A DNA stretch of 29,322 nucleotides from Spongospora subterranea (GCA_900404475.1 OUQQ01000162.1:1329-30650), one strand, 5' to 3'; counted from the first letter of the stretch, positions 1 to 9,810 are shown. Made by a program: numbers and translations. Notes: generated by a model from the letters alone, not told the origin.

Positions 1-225
1 AGGCGTTAGACCCCAAGGCAAACAGTTGTTTAAGACCCCAAACCCAGACTTATAATTACATAGTCGTGTGTGTTGGAGGCCCATTTGTAGAATATTTCTA
101 GTATGTTTAGGTCAAAATTGGTGTTTGCGGACCGTAAGAATCGGCTGGTCTAGTGGAAACGCGCCGAAATTTTTAACAGTCAGATAAGTATTAATACGTA
201 CAGTACCGGTTTATGAACAGGGTCG
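1..225. other. Unassigned leader before gene A
   Basis: I see no ORF, repeat or RNA gene in this stretch. It is ordinary mixed-composition sequence that precedes the conserved 5' block of gene A. Confidence 0.4.
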
Positions 226-272
226 AGTCATTGCCTGTTGCCAAACGGCCAAGTAGGAGAGGGTTTTCACAT
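226..272 (+). promoter_or_regulatory. Conserved 5' block upstream of gene A
   Basis: The block contains TTGCC, AAACGGCCAAG and GGGTTTTCACAT. A related block (GTCACGGCATTGC, CGGCCAGGA, GGGGTTCTCACATCG) lies at a similar distance and in the same orientation before genes C, D, E and pseudogene B. Its role as promoter or 5'UTR is inferred from conservation alone. No TATA box or initiator is obvious. Confidence 0.45.
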
Positions 273-312
273 AGTTATTGAATTTTGATTTGTTCGCTTC
301 ATCGATTTCATT

Positions 313-1119
313 ATGATGAATTCAGCGCCAGGGATCAATGGGCAAACGTCTGTTCCTCCTCCAAGTCATTATCCTATCAATATGATGCAAGTCCCCTATA
401 GCCAGCAATCTCCCAATCTTGTTAAAGAGCCAAAAAACCGTCCTATGTGGCCCAAGATCGTTGTTTGTGTCATCGTTGCATTAATTGTGCTTGGAATGGT
501 CGGTCATTTTGGTCACCTTGTTTCAAAAGTCGACCCAGAGTTCGCCAAGGACACTGGGGATTTGATCAGCAAACTCAACCAATATTCCACTACTCTCCCC
601 ACAGCTGAACAGTGCACAGCGTATCTGAAGCAGGCTGTAGAATACAATATGAAATACAAAGGAAAGCCGATTCGGGGTGCTCAGAAATATAATGATGCCC
701 TGAAGGCCGCTGAACTCAACTATGTCACCGCTAATAAGGCATCGTTTGATGAACTAGTCTCTATCTTTCAGAATATGGATGGTTTGTGGGAATTGCATAT
801 CAACCATTGGCCAAAAACAGCCCTTGAGGAATTCCTTACGTTTACTGAAGAGGCAGCTGATATTGCAAGCAGGCATGTTCTTTTCAATCCAGAGTGTTTC
901 CTTATGATATTGAAATATGAGCAGAGAATCAAAGATTTGCCGGATCCCACCATTGGCATCAAAACCTTTCAATCTCAATTGGAATCTGCAGCTCAAGAGG
1001 AGTTAGTTGATTTGAAGGGACACTGGGACCATTACTGCAATAATCGTCCTCTTCCAGTTACTCGGCCTGTTTGGGACCTCATCGTTCAGGTCGATACCTG
1101 GTTCGAGACACATTTATAA
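313..1119 (+). CDS. Gene A: single-pass membrane protein of an unrecognised paralogous family
   Basis: This is a 268-residue intronless ORF. Residues 1-40 are rich in Pro, Gln and Asn and carry the family N-terminus (MMNSAPGINGQ, SHYPINMMQ). Residues 38-48 are basic. Residues 49-69 are one hydrophobic segment (VVCVIVALIVLGMVGHF), followed by SKVDPEFAKD. Residues 80-268 look helical, with the family signature YNDALKAAELNY near the middle and PVWDLIVQVDTWF at the end. By the positive-inside rule the N-terminus should be cytosolic and the helical part extracytosolic, a type II anchor; there is no cleavable signal peptide. The start is set by two adjacent ATGs shared by all paralogs. It stops earlier than gene C. 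It is the + strand subtype with LNQYSTTLPTAEQCTAY, as in pseudogene B. The biochemical function is unknown. Confidence 0.85.
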   Translation: MMNSAPGINGQTSVPPPSHYPINMMQVPYSQQSPNLVKEPKNRPMWPKIVVCVIVALIVLGMVGHFGHLVSKVDPEFAKDTGDLISKLNQYSTTLPTAEQCTAYLKQAVEYNMKYKGKPIRGAQKYNDALKAAELNYVTANKASFDELVSIFQNMDGLWELHINHWPKTALEEFLTFTEEAADIASRHVLFNPECFLMILKYEQRIKDLPDPTIGIKTFQSQLESAAQEELVDLKGHWDHYCNNRPLPVTRPVWDLIVQVDTWFETHL

Positions 1120-1148
1120 GCACAAGATGTTAAAGATCAGGACAGTGC

Positions 1149-1194
1149 TGACCCCCCAATGATCTCTGTATCAAGACAATGAAAGTCAATAAAA
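1149..1194 (+). terminator. Conserved 3'UTR with AATAAA, gene A
   Basis: The stretch reads GACCCCCCAATGATCTCTGT, then ACAATGAAAGTCAATAAA. The same string follows genes C, D and E. AATAAA at 1188-1193 fits a eukaryotic polyadenylation signal about 70 bp after the stop codon. Confidence 0.65.
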
Positions 1195-1400
1195 TTTATT
1201 GTTCAATGTGTTGCTGTAAAGGAGGGCAATGTTGGATATGACCGCCACAGTCGACCGATACATGTTCTTACTCTCGATTCCTTGTTATTGTCGTCTGTGT
1301 TTTCCATCTAAACATAACATATCGGTATTACTCGCACCACAGATGGTCTTCTCATGGCCTCTCGTCAATTATCAATGGACTATTTAACGTAACTGACACC
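1195..1400 (+). repeat. Family 3' flank, gene A copy
   Basis: Read in gene orientation this matches the 3' flanks of C, D and E. Shared strings include GTTATTGTCGTCTG, CCACAGATGGTCTTCTCATGGCC and AATTATCAATGGACTA. It shows that the duplicated unit extends beyond the ORF and includes gene A despite its opposite orientation. Confidence 0.6.
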
Positions 1401-2198
1401 ACCAAACCGACAAGTTCGGTGCCATTGTTCTATATATTCATTCGATATCAAGATCCTGAATCCTGACACTTTGCCTGATATGGTTCACAATACAACAAAA
1501 TATATACCAGAGCCGATTTTCAAAGGAGATTAGTTTAGGTGGCCGAAATGAGGTTCGAATCGTGATGTGTTCTGTCCATTCTCTGAAGAAAACATTGCAG
1601 AATATAAGTGCAACATCATGACCATTATTTTGGACCAAATTGAATTATTCTTAAACAGCGGATGTTGTTTTTCATCTGTCGTTGAGAAAATGAATTGTTT
1701 ATAATTCAGAGTCTAATGAGTGCTGGTTTCAAAACAGAGACGTGTACACTCCGTTCTCTTCATGTCTTGCCAAAAAATTTTCAAGAATTCAACGTCATCT
1801 CTGAGCAATGATCTTGCTCCGCACGTGCTGAAAGCTTCATATTTCAGAGGGCGACGATGATGTTGCGTCTATCTTTGTACTGACGTCTTCCAGCCAAGAA
1901 CGATGAACTTACGGTCGAGACTCATGAATCGACACCGATTGCTGTAATATGTTTGACTTTGCCCAGTGGACAGGACAGATTTAATTATGAGGTGCGAAAG
2001 CAACGCCTAAGCTTGAACCATCAACGGAATTCATCCATATCGGTAGCTGCTCCAACAGCGTGAAGCACGTGGAACAGGATCGAAATGGGTGTCATGATCA
2101 TGTGAGTATCACACCGATTACGGTTTGATAACATCATAATCTGGCAAAATTGGCAAACGCGATCATTGCATCTGATCCAATGCGTCATCGTCTCACGA
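1401..2198. other. Unassigned spacer
   Basis: No ORF with a recognisable domain, no tandem repeat and no RNA gene was seen. Short ORFs here are within what chance would give at this base composition. Confidence 0.35.
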
Positions 2199-2246
2199 TA
2201 TTGTTCCGAAGACCGTAAACGGTATTGTTCCGAAGACCGTAAATGG
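2199..2246 (+). repeat. 24-bp tandem duplication
   Basis: Two adjacent 24-bp units (2199-2222 and 2223-2246) begin TATTGTTCCGAAGACCGTAAA and differ at one base near the end (ACGG versus ATGG). It looks like a recent local slippage duplication, and no function is evident. Confidence 0.85.
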
Positions 2247-2764
2247 CTGTTGAATCGTGGAAAGTGGTTTTTAGAATGTCTACTCTTGTATCTGGAAAAC
2301 CTTCACAGTAGACTTGCGACGTCCCACGCCAACAGCATTCATTTTCATCCGCTTTAAAAATGACGGGCTCATGACCGCGAACATGTGCTCCGAATCTCAA
2401 AAACCGAACACGTGTTTAATGATTGCATCAACGATTCTGTGAAGGCAGCATTGAGCCGTCGCAGATCCTTCTGGCCGGGGCGTTACCAGTAGCTGATCTC
2501 CAACACTACGGTTCATGAACGTTGCTTGATGCCCAGACTCTTTTTTAGACAGTTTGGAGCATGATCAATCCAGAGACAGCGCAGAGGCAATCCCGCATCC
2601 GATGATCTCCACAAGTTTTATGTCTTCTTAAAACAGAAGAATATCTCACGAGATCGTCCTTGATGTCCTTCAGTTGCATCGTGGGCTCATGAAGGAATTG
2701 CTGGAATCTGTGTGATCGATATACAGTTTGATGCGTACGGTTTAAACAGACTGCTGCTTTGATC

Positions 2765-3265
2765 GAACAATGACCTGTTTTTGTTATATTTTGTTGCTCG
2801 CTTGCATGTTTGAATATGGAGCTGATACGATCATATTTGTGATCAGTATCAACACGTTCGATAACTGGAGTCGCTACAAGGTTCATTTCGAAAAGTGGTT
2901 CCATTCCGATAAGGCGTTCACTGTATTGATCTGTACCGCAAGCCTATTGAGTACAATTCTGCTATTTAGTTCATTCAGGAAAACAGTGTTAATCGATCAG
3001 AAGCCTTGAAAATCAGGCAATGCATGTGTTCCGACAGATTCGTCTGGCAGAAAGGTGACAGCCACTTCTGATAACATCATCAATTTCCGAAAGAATACGG
3101 GAACTGCTGTGAAATTTCCAAAGAAGGAAGCGCTGACTATCTCGATGTAGTGGAGAGATGGAAGACTGGCAATATACTGAGCAAATTAATCGCTGATCAT
3201 TTTTTGATCTCTCACGACGGAAATGCATCATATATACAGCTCCAATCCGAATATTCTGGTAGTGA
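2765..3265 (+). repeat. Dispersed repeat, copy 1, with a 79-codon ORF
   Basis: This matches the reverse complement of 23440-23930 in at least two blocks. The first is around TCAACACGTTCGATAACTGGA through GCGTTCACTGT (2848-2915). The second is around GCAATATACTGAGCAAATTAA through CACGACGGAAATGCATCA (3168-3230). The first block lies in the ORF 2770-3009, whose residues INTFDNW, EKW and KAFTV have counterparts FNTFNNW, ENW and QAFTV in the other copy. I do not recognise the product. It may be a decayed gene or the body of an unidentified transposable element. Confidence 0.5.
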
Positions 3266-3294
3266 ATCACAGCAGCATGATCGCAAATGGCTTA

Positions 3295-3490
3295 GTCTAT
3301 TCGCAAAGAATGAATCTCTCAAACAGTTCCGGGCAACTGTCTCCACGTTTTTATCGAGTCTACAGCTCTGATCCGCAAGCAATGTCTTTTTTTTTACTGA
3401 AGTGAGTAATGTCGATGAATGAAATGATTTTGCAATATTATCGGCAGTCATCACATATAATCGCACCGATTAACGCGATTCAAGTCGGAT
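3295..3490 (+). repeat. Dispersed repeat pair, copy 1
   Basis: This is similar to 6090-6265 on the same strand: ATGAATCTCTCAAACAGTTC with CGGGCAACTGTCTCCACG, and ATCGCACCGATTAACGCGATTC near the end. The spacing is kept, so the two regions descend from one sequence. No coding function was recognised. Confidence 0.5.
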
Positions 3491-3527
3491 CGGATAGAGG
3501 ATAGGAAGAGAAGCAAAGGAATAATTA

Positions 3528-3740
3528 ATGGCTACGTATAATGCTATCGTAATGACCGGAACATTATCTAGACGATTTTCTCATACAGTATGGATGGTAC
3601 TAGCAGGGGTATTATTAATCCCAAACAGATATATCACGCGTCATACTCGTCCATTACTTGACGAACAGCTGGAAGGTTGGGAGCAATTAACGTGGAATAC
3701 AACATCTATAGCGCGAACCTGTTCTTCGAATGCGCGGTGA
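3528..3740 (+). CDS. Possible small ORF with one hydrophobic segment
   Basis: This is a 70-codon ORF starting MATYNAIVMTG with a usable A at -3 (TTAATGG) and a hydrophobic stretch VWMVLAGVLLIP at about residues 21-32. It has no recognised domain and no homolog inside the window. It could be a first exon or chance. It is included because it is the only open frame in about 750 bp of otherwise featureless DNA. Confidence 0.18.
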   Translation: MATYNAIVMTGTLSRRFSHTVWMVLAGVLLIPNRYITRHTRPLLDEQLEGWEQLTWNTTSIARTCSSNAR

Positions 3741-4231
3741 CGGGTCACGGGTCGACATCGCCCGATGCCGCAGGTTGCCGCCATCTTGGCTGCCGTCCGT
3801 ACGACGACAATCCGCGGCATTGACAGCTTGGTCTCAAATCAGGGATGATTTCACGAGCGGCCTCTGTCTGTCGCTGTCATGACTGATGGGTATCGCATTC
3901 AATTTCGACAATTTGTCCTATATGCGCTGTCACTGCCGTATTATCAGACAGAAACGGATCCATTTGCTCGGGTTTAGATGCTGTGGTGGTAGACGACTCT
4001 AAAGGCCATGGCTGTGTTTTACTATTCCCGCCTTGATATTCAGAATCCTCAGCATTTTCGATGTCAATGAAACTCGCGATTCTGTCGCCCAGGCCTGTTG
4101 CTGATCAGGCAAGAAAAAACGAAGATACTGACTGGAAGGTTTCAAAGAACAACTTCTGTTCGAGGCCCTTGAGCGCGTTATCGTGTTCCGAACACCGGGA
4201 TTGGTTTTTCCAGCGTTTTTCAGGATTTATT
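3741..4231. other. Unassigned spacer, locally GC-rich
   Basis: The part from about 3725 to 3850 is richer in G and C than its surroundings and has ATGCCGC near 3762 facing GCGGCAT near 3811. I found no domain or repeat partner. Confidence 0.3.
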
Positions 4232-4345
4232 CATCAAACTGCATTGGATAGGCTGTGCATTCTTCTGCTGTTGGGAGAGTTGTGGAACACTGGTTAAGTT
4301 TGCTGGTCAAATCTTCAATTGCCTTCACGAACTCTGGGTCGACTT
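4232..4345 (-). pseudogene. Gene family fragment (N-terminal ectodomain only)
   Basis: Read on the minus strand, this gives FKVDPEFVKAIEDL, then SKLNQCSTTLPTAEECTAY, matching residues just after the transmembrane segment of gene A. The N-terminal segment, the transmembrane part and about 150 C-terminal residues are absent. It belongs to the gene A/B subtype but lies in the opposite orientation to A and B, so an inverted partial duplication or rearrangement is likely. Within the fragment the frame is open. Confidence 0.7.
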
Positions 4346-4449
4346 TGAAGGTGGAATTAATTAGGCCGATGGATATATTTAAAGAATCAGGTGGGGCACT
4401 GATTGAAATGGGACGATTCATTATAGATTCTCTTCATCGCTAAGCCAAA

Positions 4450-5190
4450 GAAATGTCACCAAAACTTCTAGTGTGCTGTTGTTGTGAACGACGGTCGTCT
4501 TAGTTGTGTCAAGATGTATCAGATGAAAAAGGTCATTTCGGAAATTATTGTCTCGATGACTCAGAATTTTGAACGTTTTGCAATGCCGCGCTAGGTGTTT
4601 CATCACCACATGTATTGCAAGTTATATGATCATAATTAGATCACTCCTTCTAAAATGACAAACTCGCTGTGGATTTCATTATTTGAGAACTTTGATTGGA
4701 GTGAGTTTGTTCATGTGTTGATGACTTGTTGAATAGAGTCAGATAGATGTCAGATTTGAAATTCTGCCATGAATCGCTTTTCGGCTGTTGACCCTGCGAT
4801 TAACGGTTACTTTTAATGCGACATCGAAACCGCCAACAATCAAAACGCGGCGTCAATGGTCAGGAAGAGAGCTCAAACATGCCCAAAGAAAATTGCCAGC
4901 AAAATTGGTCACATACAAAACCGAAGAGGATTGCATACATATCAAGCATTTTTTGCTTGATTTATAATTTTTTTTTTCAAGGGTTGTGGTACAAGGAGTT
5001 CTGCTAACGTTTTTCAGGAAAGTCCCCAACATGAGGACCGCCTCGATTGATGTAGTTCAGGTGGCCGCGAAGATCGCAATGGAAGGAATTTTTTCGCTGA
5101 GGTTGGCATTTAATTCATGAACATATGATCCTTCGTATTCGGTCATTACTTGCAGAATAGCTGCTTGATGGGAGCAATTGTTCGGGGAAC
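4450..5190. other. Unassigned spacer
   Basis: I see no supported feature here. A T-rich run near 4968-4980 is the only low-complexity tract. Confidence 0.3.
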
Positions 5191-5220
5191 AAGGTCACGC
5201 ATTGAGCATTGCCAAACGGT
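5191..5220 (+). promoter_or_regulatory. Relic of the conserved 5' block, pseudogene B
   Basis: GGTCACGCATTGAGCATTGCC followed by AAACGGT matches the block before A and E. It starts about 50 bp before the ATG pair, closer than in the intact genes, with the GGGGTTCTCACAT part lost. Confidence 0.4.
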
Positions 5221-5242
5221 TAGTTTCTCTCGTCATTACATT

Positions 5243-5990
5243 ATGATGAAATCATCGCCAGTAATCAATGGGCAAATTTCTATTCCCTTTCCAATTCATT
5301 ATCGTATCAATAAGATGCGGGCCCAATTTAGGTAGTCAGGAATCTCAATCCTGTCAACGTGTCACGAAATCGTCGCCCAAGATCGTCGCGGGGCATTCGT
5401 TTTGCTTGCAATTATCGGTTACTTTGTCTTCAAATCCGACCCAGAGTTTGTCAAGGACGCAGAAGATTTGACCAGCAAACTTAACCGGTATTCGACAACT
5501 GCCCCAACAGATGAGCAATTCACTGCCTGTGTAAGGAAAATCGACGAAGTTTGATGCCCTCTTGACCGCCCAACAGAACTATCTCCTCGCTCGTAAGGCA
5601 TCTATCGATGAGCTATAATCTATCTATCAGAAAATGGCTGACAAAAGAATATCCCGAACGGGTCAAAACAGCACAAAAAGCTTTCCTGATTCTCGTGATG
5701 CAGCGGCTAAGGCAATTAAATCAAGCAAACTTGCTCTTTATACTCAAGTGTTCTTCGATTGTATCGAAGTTTTACCAGAGATTTGAGCTTTATCGGATTT
5801 TCATTCATCAAATTTCAAGAATCTAATGTCCCCTTTGTAAATTACCAAGGAATCAATAAGTCTTAGTGAGATTGGGACTCTTACTGGAATCATTCGCCTT
5901 TTTCCAGTTTCTCTGCCTGTTTGGGAACTCAACCTTGAAGTCTACACCTTGATCGAGGAGAATTTCCAACAACGCTCAAAGATAATAAAC
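5243..5990 (+). pseudogene. Pseudogene B of the membrane-anchored family
   Basis: The start MMKSSPVINGQ with IHYRINKM matches the family N-terminus, but a TAG stops the frame at 5333-5335. After a frameshift the transmembrane end and KSDPEFVKDAEDL, SKLNRYSTTAPTDEQ are readable. About 20 codons are then missing before FDALLTAQQNYLLARKAS, IDEL and a TAA, SIYQKMADK. A second stop interrupts the middle of the helical domain near 5787. The tail PVSLPVWELNLEVYTLIEENF at about 5910-5970 matches the end of gene A. At least two frame changes, three in-frame stops and an internal deletion make it non-functional. The order of segments is intact, so it decayed in place after duplication. Confidence 0.85.
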
Positions 5991-6089
5991 TTCCTTTGAA
6001 TGTGACAGATAAATGATATCAATGTGTAATTGAAATTCACAGCCGACAGCTAATGCTCGTCTCTCGAAGAGTTTGAACGCGTCATCCAT

Positions 6090-6265
6090 GGTCTATCGGC
6101 AGTGAATCAATCTCTGAAACAGTTCCGGGCAACAGGCTCCACGTCTAAACCGAATCTACAGACCAATGGATAAATGGATGAATGCCGATGATTGAAACGG
6201 CTCTGCAGCATTAGCGGAAGTAATCATATTTGATCGCACCGACTAACGCGATTCGATTCGGATAG
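6090..6265 (+). repeat. Dispersed repeat pair, copy 2
   Basis: This is the partner of 3295-3490, with CTGAAACAGTTCCGGGCAAC and ATCGCACCGACTAACGCGATTC in the same order. It begins about 100 bp after the end of pseudogene B. Confidence 0.5.
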
Positions 6266-7284
6266 ACCAGTTCGAGAATCGTGGCTCCTAAATCGAACAA
6301 GCAATTTTTTTGATAACGATAAAACACCCCGATTCCCAATTTTTGACCGAAAACAAATCATTCTGGCGCTCTCGGAGCTTGTAAACGCTGTATGTTGCGT
6401 TTGTTGACTTGTCTGTTTTCAAAAGCGACGTCATTTTGTGTCATTGACGACGAAGTTTTTCAGCACGTATGGCGTGATTTGACCTTCAATATGTATTCTG
6501 TCAATTTGGTTTCGGTCCATGTTAAATGTGGTTATCGACAGGCTTCGGCCGCGTTATCAAGAAGGCTTTCGGCGCGAACAAGATGCGATTTCGGGTGCAG
6601 CATTGATTTGGTCGAAATTGACGCCGACGCTGATTACTTATTGATTATTTCATCTGTCCTTCTAGATTTTGATTTTATTGTCCATTCCAAAATTTTTGCA
6701 ACGCTAAGTTTAGGGTTATTCTATCTCCAAGTTCCTGGTCTGGCAATGTTGTTGAACAACTTTGCTCCAAATAGTGCATGACCCTAACAGCCGCCAACCA
6801 CAATAGGAATTTTGGATTCAGTTTGAGTGATTAGTCCTCAAAACCATTATTGCTGGTCAGGCAAACCCAATGCAAATCGTACTTGAACGGTTGAAGGCAA
6901 TCCCAGTTATAATCAGTCTCGTCATGAAGGATTCTGAGCATAACGCCTTGAAAACATGATTTGCGAAAATGACCTTTGTTCATTAAACCCATATTGACAC
7001 AACTAAGGGTCTTAATGACAGATCGGCGCTTCTTGAAACAAATATTCTATGAATGTCATGTGATCAGGTCAATCCGACAGCTGAGAAATTGTTACAGACA
7101 CTGCTGTTCTTGGATGTCCCCTCTGGACTTGCAGATGATTTGACACGATTAAATCATCTTGTTTAGTGCTACTTTAATACACTTTCACTTTGTTGCCCCA
7201 CCTGCCTTTGTGTTCCTTCGTCATGTCCACTCCCACTCGGCGAACTCCTAATATTTGGTTCCTTTGTGACACACTGCGCTATGT
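6266..7284. other. Unassigned spacer with an unsupported 129-codon ORF
   Basis: The longest open frame is 6392-6781 on the plus strand. Its translation has no family motif, and I could not tell it from chance. Nothing else was recognised. Confidence 0.3.
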
Positions 7285-7420
7285 GGCAATTTTTACAGTT
7301 TTTGGGGGTTTATTGAGGCAAAAACCGTAGGGAGACAATATCCCAGTATGTCATTATGATGATGATCCCCTCAACTATTCTCGTTATGTATATTTGGATT
7401 TCAACGATCCAGGTCTGAAA
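7285..7420 (-). repeat. Orphan 3' flank relic, part 1
   Basis: ACAGTTTTTGGGGGTTTATTG, AGACAATATCCCAGTATGTCA and ATGATGATCCCCTCAA correspond to the 3' flanks of C (11110-11230) and D (16285-16395). No family ORF adjoins it, so a gene copy was deleted or never transferred here. Confidence 0.55.
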
Positions 7421-7959
7421 ATGACTGTGGACGCTATTGGCTTCATTTTTGCGGATATCAATCATATTGTCATGTTTTGGGTTTTTTGAAAAGGGAAACA
7501 ACCCTAACCCCAAAGTTTGTAGACGGCCTACCGAATTGTCATTAATATCAGATTGTTGCTTTCGTGATCCTGATCAGAATATGCCGCCAAAGAAATTGAA
7601 TTTAAAGCTACAAAACATCACAGTCAAGTTTGGCCTAACGCTAACCTCCTGTGATAGTTTGACAGGAGAAGTAGCCTCAATCGCCTGTCGATTTGCATGG
7701 GTATTCTGAAGCCAACACAAGGTTAGGGCTAGTGATACTAAAAACTGCAAGTATTTCGAACAGTTTCCTGCACTTGATGCGCTGAAAACCAAGCACCAGC
7801 AACGGTTTTCGTAACAAACCTCAAATAACTTAAAGAAACTTCGCCTTGTCCCCTTAATAAGTTATTTAGGTATTCAAAGCAATTTTCCTATTTGAGCAGG
7901 CATGAGTCCATAAAGCAGTACAGAGTCCACCAATTGTCCAATTGACAACAATAATTCGA
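7421..7959. other. Sequence between the two flank relics
   Basis: In units C and D the two flank parts are about 90 bp apart; here they are about 540 bp apart, so this may include an insertion. It contains CCCTAACC near 7502 and GGTTAGGG near 7722 in inverted order, too short to define element ends. Confidence 0.3.
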
Positions 7960-8170
7960 GATGAAGTGTCAGGGTCAGGACTCCCTTATCAGTTTAATAT
8001 ACAGAAAAGGTTTGAGTGAACTGAACACTTTGGTTTGGGGGTTGCAGTTAAAATAATAACTGACTAAAAGGACACGAAATGACCATTGTGGTGTGAATAT
8101 ATCGATATTTGCTGGGTGTTCATTACGAACTCAATAAACAGACGACATTTACCAGCAATTGGAGCAGAAA
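7960..8170 (-). repeat. Orphan 3' flank relic, part 2
   Basis: The sequence GGTTTGGGGGTTGCAGTTAA, then GACCATTGTGGTGTGAATAT, CGATATTTGCTG and AATAAACAGACGACA matches the flank of gene E at 24825-24970. Confidence 0.55.
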
Positions 8171-8631
8171 CCTGCCACCAACACGTCGCAGGGTTTTATT
8201 GTTGAATCAAGAATGTTTTTTCTCAATCGAGGAATCAACATCACGGATGAGTTTCCAATTGGGCACAGAACTGGATAAGGAATATGTTTGCTAAATTACG
8301 CTGTGTTCCATTGTTGTTATTTAAGCCCAATAATCATATTCCAATTGCCATCTATTAATGCGACTTGAAAATTTTTTAACTGCCGTCTCGTCGGCAGAAT
8401 CGAAAAACTGAGTTTCCAGGCGAGTTGGTTTTCCGCAACAAAACTAAAAGGAGTATGAAGATTATGAGTTTTCCAGATAATCGGCTTGGTCAAGATACAC
8501 AGCGAGATGTGTCTCGTCGTTGAACTTGGAGCGGACATTCGCTCGGTGAGATGACAATGTGTTCTGAACAGAATGATGGATGTTATCGAGTGTTTCAAGA
8601 AGATTGGACGGTTTATCTGATTACTGCGTGT
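8171..8631. other. Unassigned spacer
   Basis: No feature is supported here; the only ORFs are short and unrecognised. Confidence 0.3.
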
Positions 8632-8769
8632 GTTCTGCAGCCCCTGCCTACAGTATGTTACAGTTACACTAATAAATCACTTCTTATTTTAGAGTTTTCT
8701 ATTCGTTCATAAGGAGCCCTTGCACCAGTATTAGCGCGTAGTGTAACTGTAACACAGGGGTTGCAGAAC
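8632..8769. repeat. Small inverted-repeat element
   Basis: The left arm 8632-8670 reads GTTCTGCAGCCCCTG, a 10-bp insert, then GTTACAGTTACACT. The right arm 8740-8769, reverse-complemented, reads GTTCTGCAACCCCTGT, then GTTACAGTTACACT. The arms differ by one substitution and one indel and enclose about 70 bp. This is foldback or MITE-like; no clear target duplication was seen. Confidence 0.6.
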
Positions 8770-8944
8770 AGCGTGAACACAATACCAAATCGCTTGAACC
8801 AATAATTATTCATCAATGCGTCAACGACAGGCAATTCGTAATGCCGTGCCGTGCCGTAACTCTCAGAGCTTACCTGATAGAAGATGCCTCGATTCGACAC
8901 AAAAGACCATGCGCCACCAGCAATGGTACCGTAGATATTGTAAT

Positions 8945-9030
8945 CCCTGAATCAAATAAACAGAGGGGTGCATGATGAAATCTAAACAGACGGCAACAAC
9001 CAGAAATCGAGAGAAGAACATATGTCCGTT
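8945..9030 (-). repeat. Orphan 3' flank relic, part 3
   Basis: AATAAACAGAGGGGT, CATGATGAAATCTAAACAGACG and AGAAGAACATATG match the gene E flank at 24930-25000, near its boundary with the gene E 3'UTR. The homology ends without a gene. Confidence 0.5.
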
Positions 9031-9193
9031 GTTGTGGTGTGGTTTAACTCCATACCCTTGTCCGAATAAACATTATCATTCCTATCTGCCCAAGATGTTG
9101 TCCACACTATCGGGTCGCTCCCGAGGGACATCACAAAAATCTTTAGATGTCGTGAGGGTCACGTATTTCCTACTCTTTTTTCCCACCCTTCTC

Positions 9194-9404
9194 TCTATCG
9201 CCTATCTGGCGCTCTTTGATCCTTTTGATTCCTCCTCCCTCTTCCTTCTCTGTCGCCTATCTGGCGCTCCTCAATCCTTTGTCTTCCTCCTCCTTTTTCC
9301 TTCTCTATCGCCTATCTGGCGCTCCTCAATGCCCTCTCTTCCTCATAAAAAAAGTACTAAATAATGTAATATAGCTTCCTTTTCTATCACCTATCTGGCG
9401 CTCT
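9194..9404 (+). repeat. 55-bp pyrimidine-rich minisatellite
   Basis: The core CTATCGCCTATCTGGCGCTC recurs beginning at about 9195, 9250, 9305 and 9384. The first two spacings are exactly 55 bp; the last is 79 bp because of an AT-rich insertion near 9347-9376. Between cores lie CCTTT and TTCCTCCTCC tracts. Each core holds a potential CGCC-TATCT-GGCG stem, broken in the fourth copy (CACC). Confidence 0.85.
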
Positions 9405-9785
9405 TTAATCCTGTTTCTTCCTACTCCTTTTTTCTGACGCTTTTCAAACGCTTCCCCCTGTCGCCATGAAACCAAATTTTCGATGACATGCTACGCGCGT
9501 CTCGACGTCTAATTCTGGCGTCTTGTTGTCAACCTTTAGGCTTGAACACACTGCTGCAAGGGCCTCCAATAACTTTGGTGAGTCTGAATTTTTTTTTAAA
9601 CTAGGTCGCGAAATGTTCCTATTGCACATCAACAGGTGGGCATCGTTTCAGGCGGCCTCTCGAACGAAGCCATCTCGCACGTCTTCGACATCCTCATGAT
9701 TCTCCTGATCATCAGCACGGCCAGTTGCCGGCTCATGTCGGAGGACAACAGTAAAGATGCCGTTTCTGATGCAATTCCGTTGTCT
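9405..9785. other. Unassigned spacer
   Basis: No gene was recognised. The pyrimidine-rich bias fades by about 9460. Confidence 0.3.
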
Positions 9786-9810
9786 TGTTCAACCAGATAA
9801 TGGTTGAACA
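9786..9810. repeat. Perfect 10-bp hairpin
   Basis: TGTTCAACCA, a GATAA loop, then TGGTTGAACA. It lies about 80 bp left of the next inverted-repeat element. There is no U-run after it, so I do not call a terminator. Confidence 0.6.

Noticed and set aside
1551..1563. GGTTCGAATC string like a tRNA T-loop
   Set aside because: No acceptor or anticodon stem could be built around it.
2545..2904. 119-codon minus-strand ORF
   Set aside because: It is antisense to the 2770-3009 frame, which is the one with a related copy.
6392..6781. 129-codon plus-strand ORF
   Set aside because: No domain, family motif or second copy; composition gives no sign of coding.
7499..7730. CCCTAACCCC and GGTTAGGG as telomere-like sequence
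   Set aside because: Single short occurrences in inverted order, not an array; at most a hint of element ends.
7574..7792. 72-codon minus-strand ORF resembling a small secreted protein (hydrophobic YLQFLVSLALTLC)
   Set aside because: The hydrophobic stretch starts late for a signal peptide and nothing else supports it.
9194..9404. CRISPR array
   Set aside because: The units are tandem 55-bp repeats with related, not unique, spacer parts, and there are no cas genes.
9786..9810. Hairpin as an intrinsic terminator
   Set aside because: No T-run after the stem, and the window is eukaryotic.
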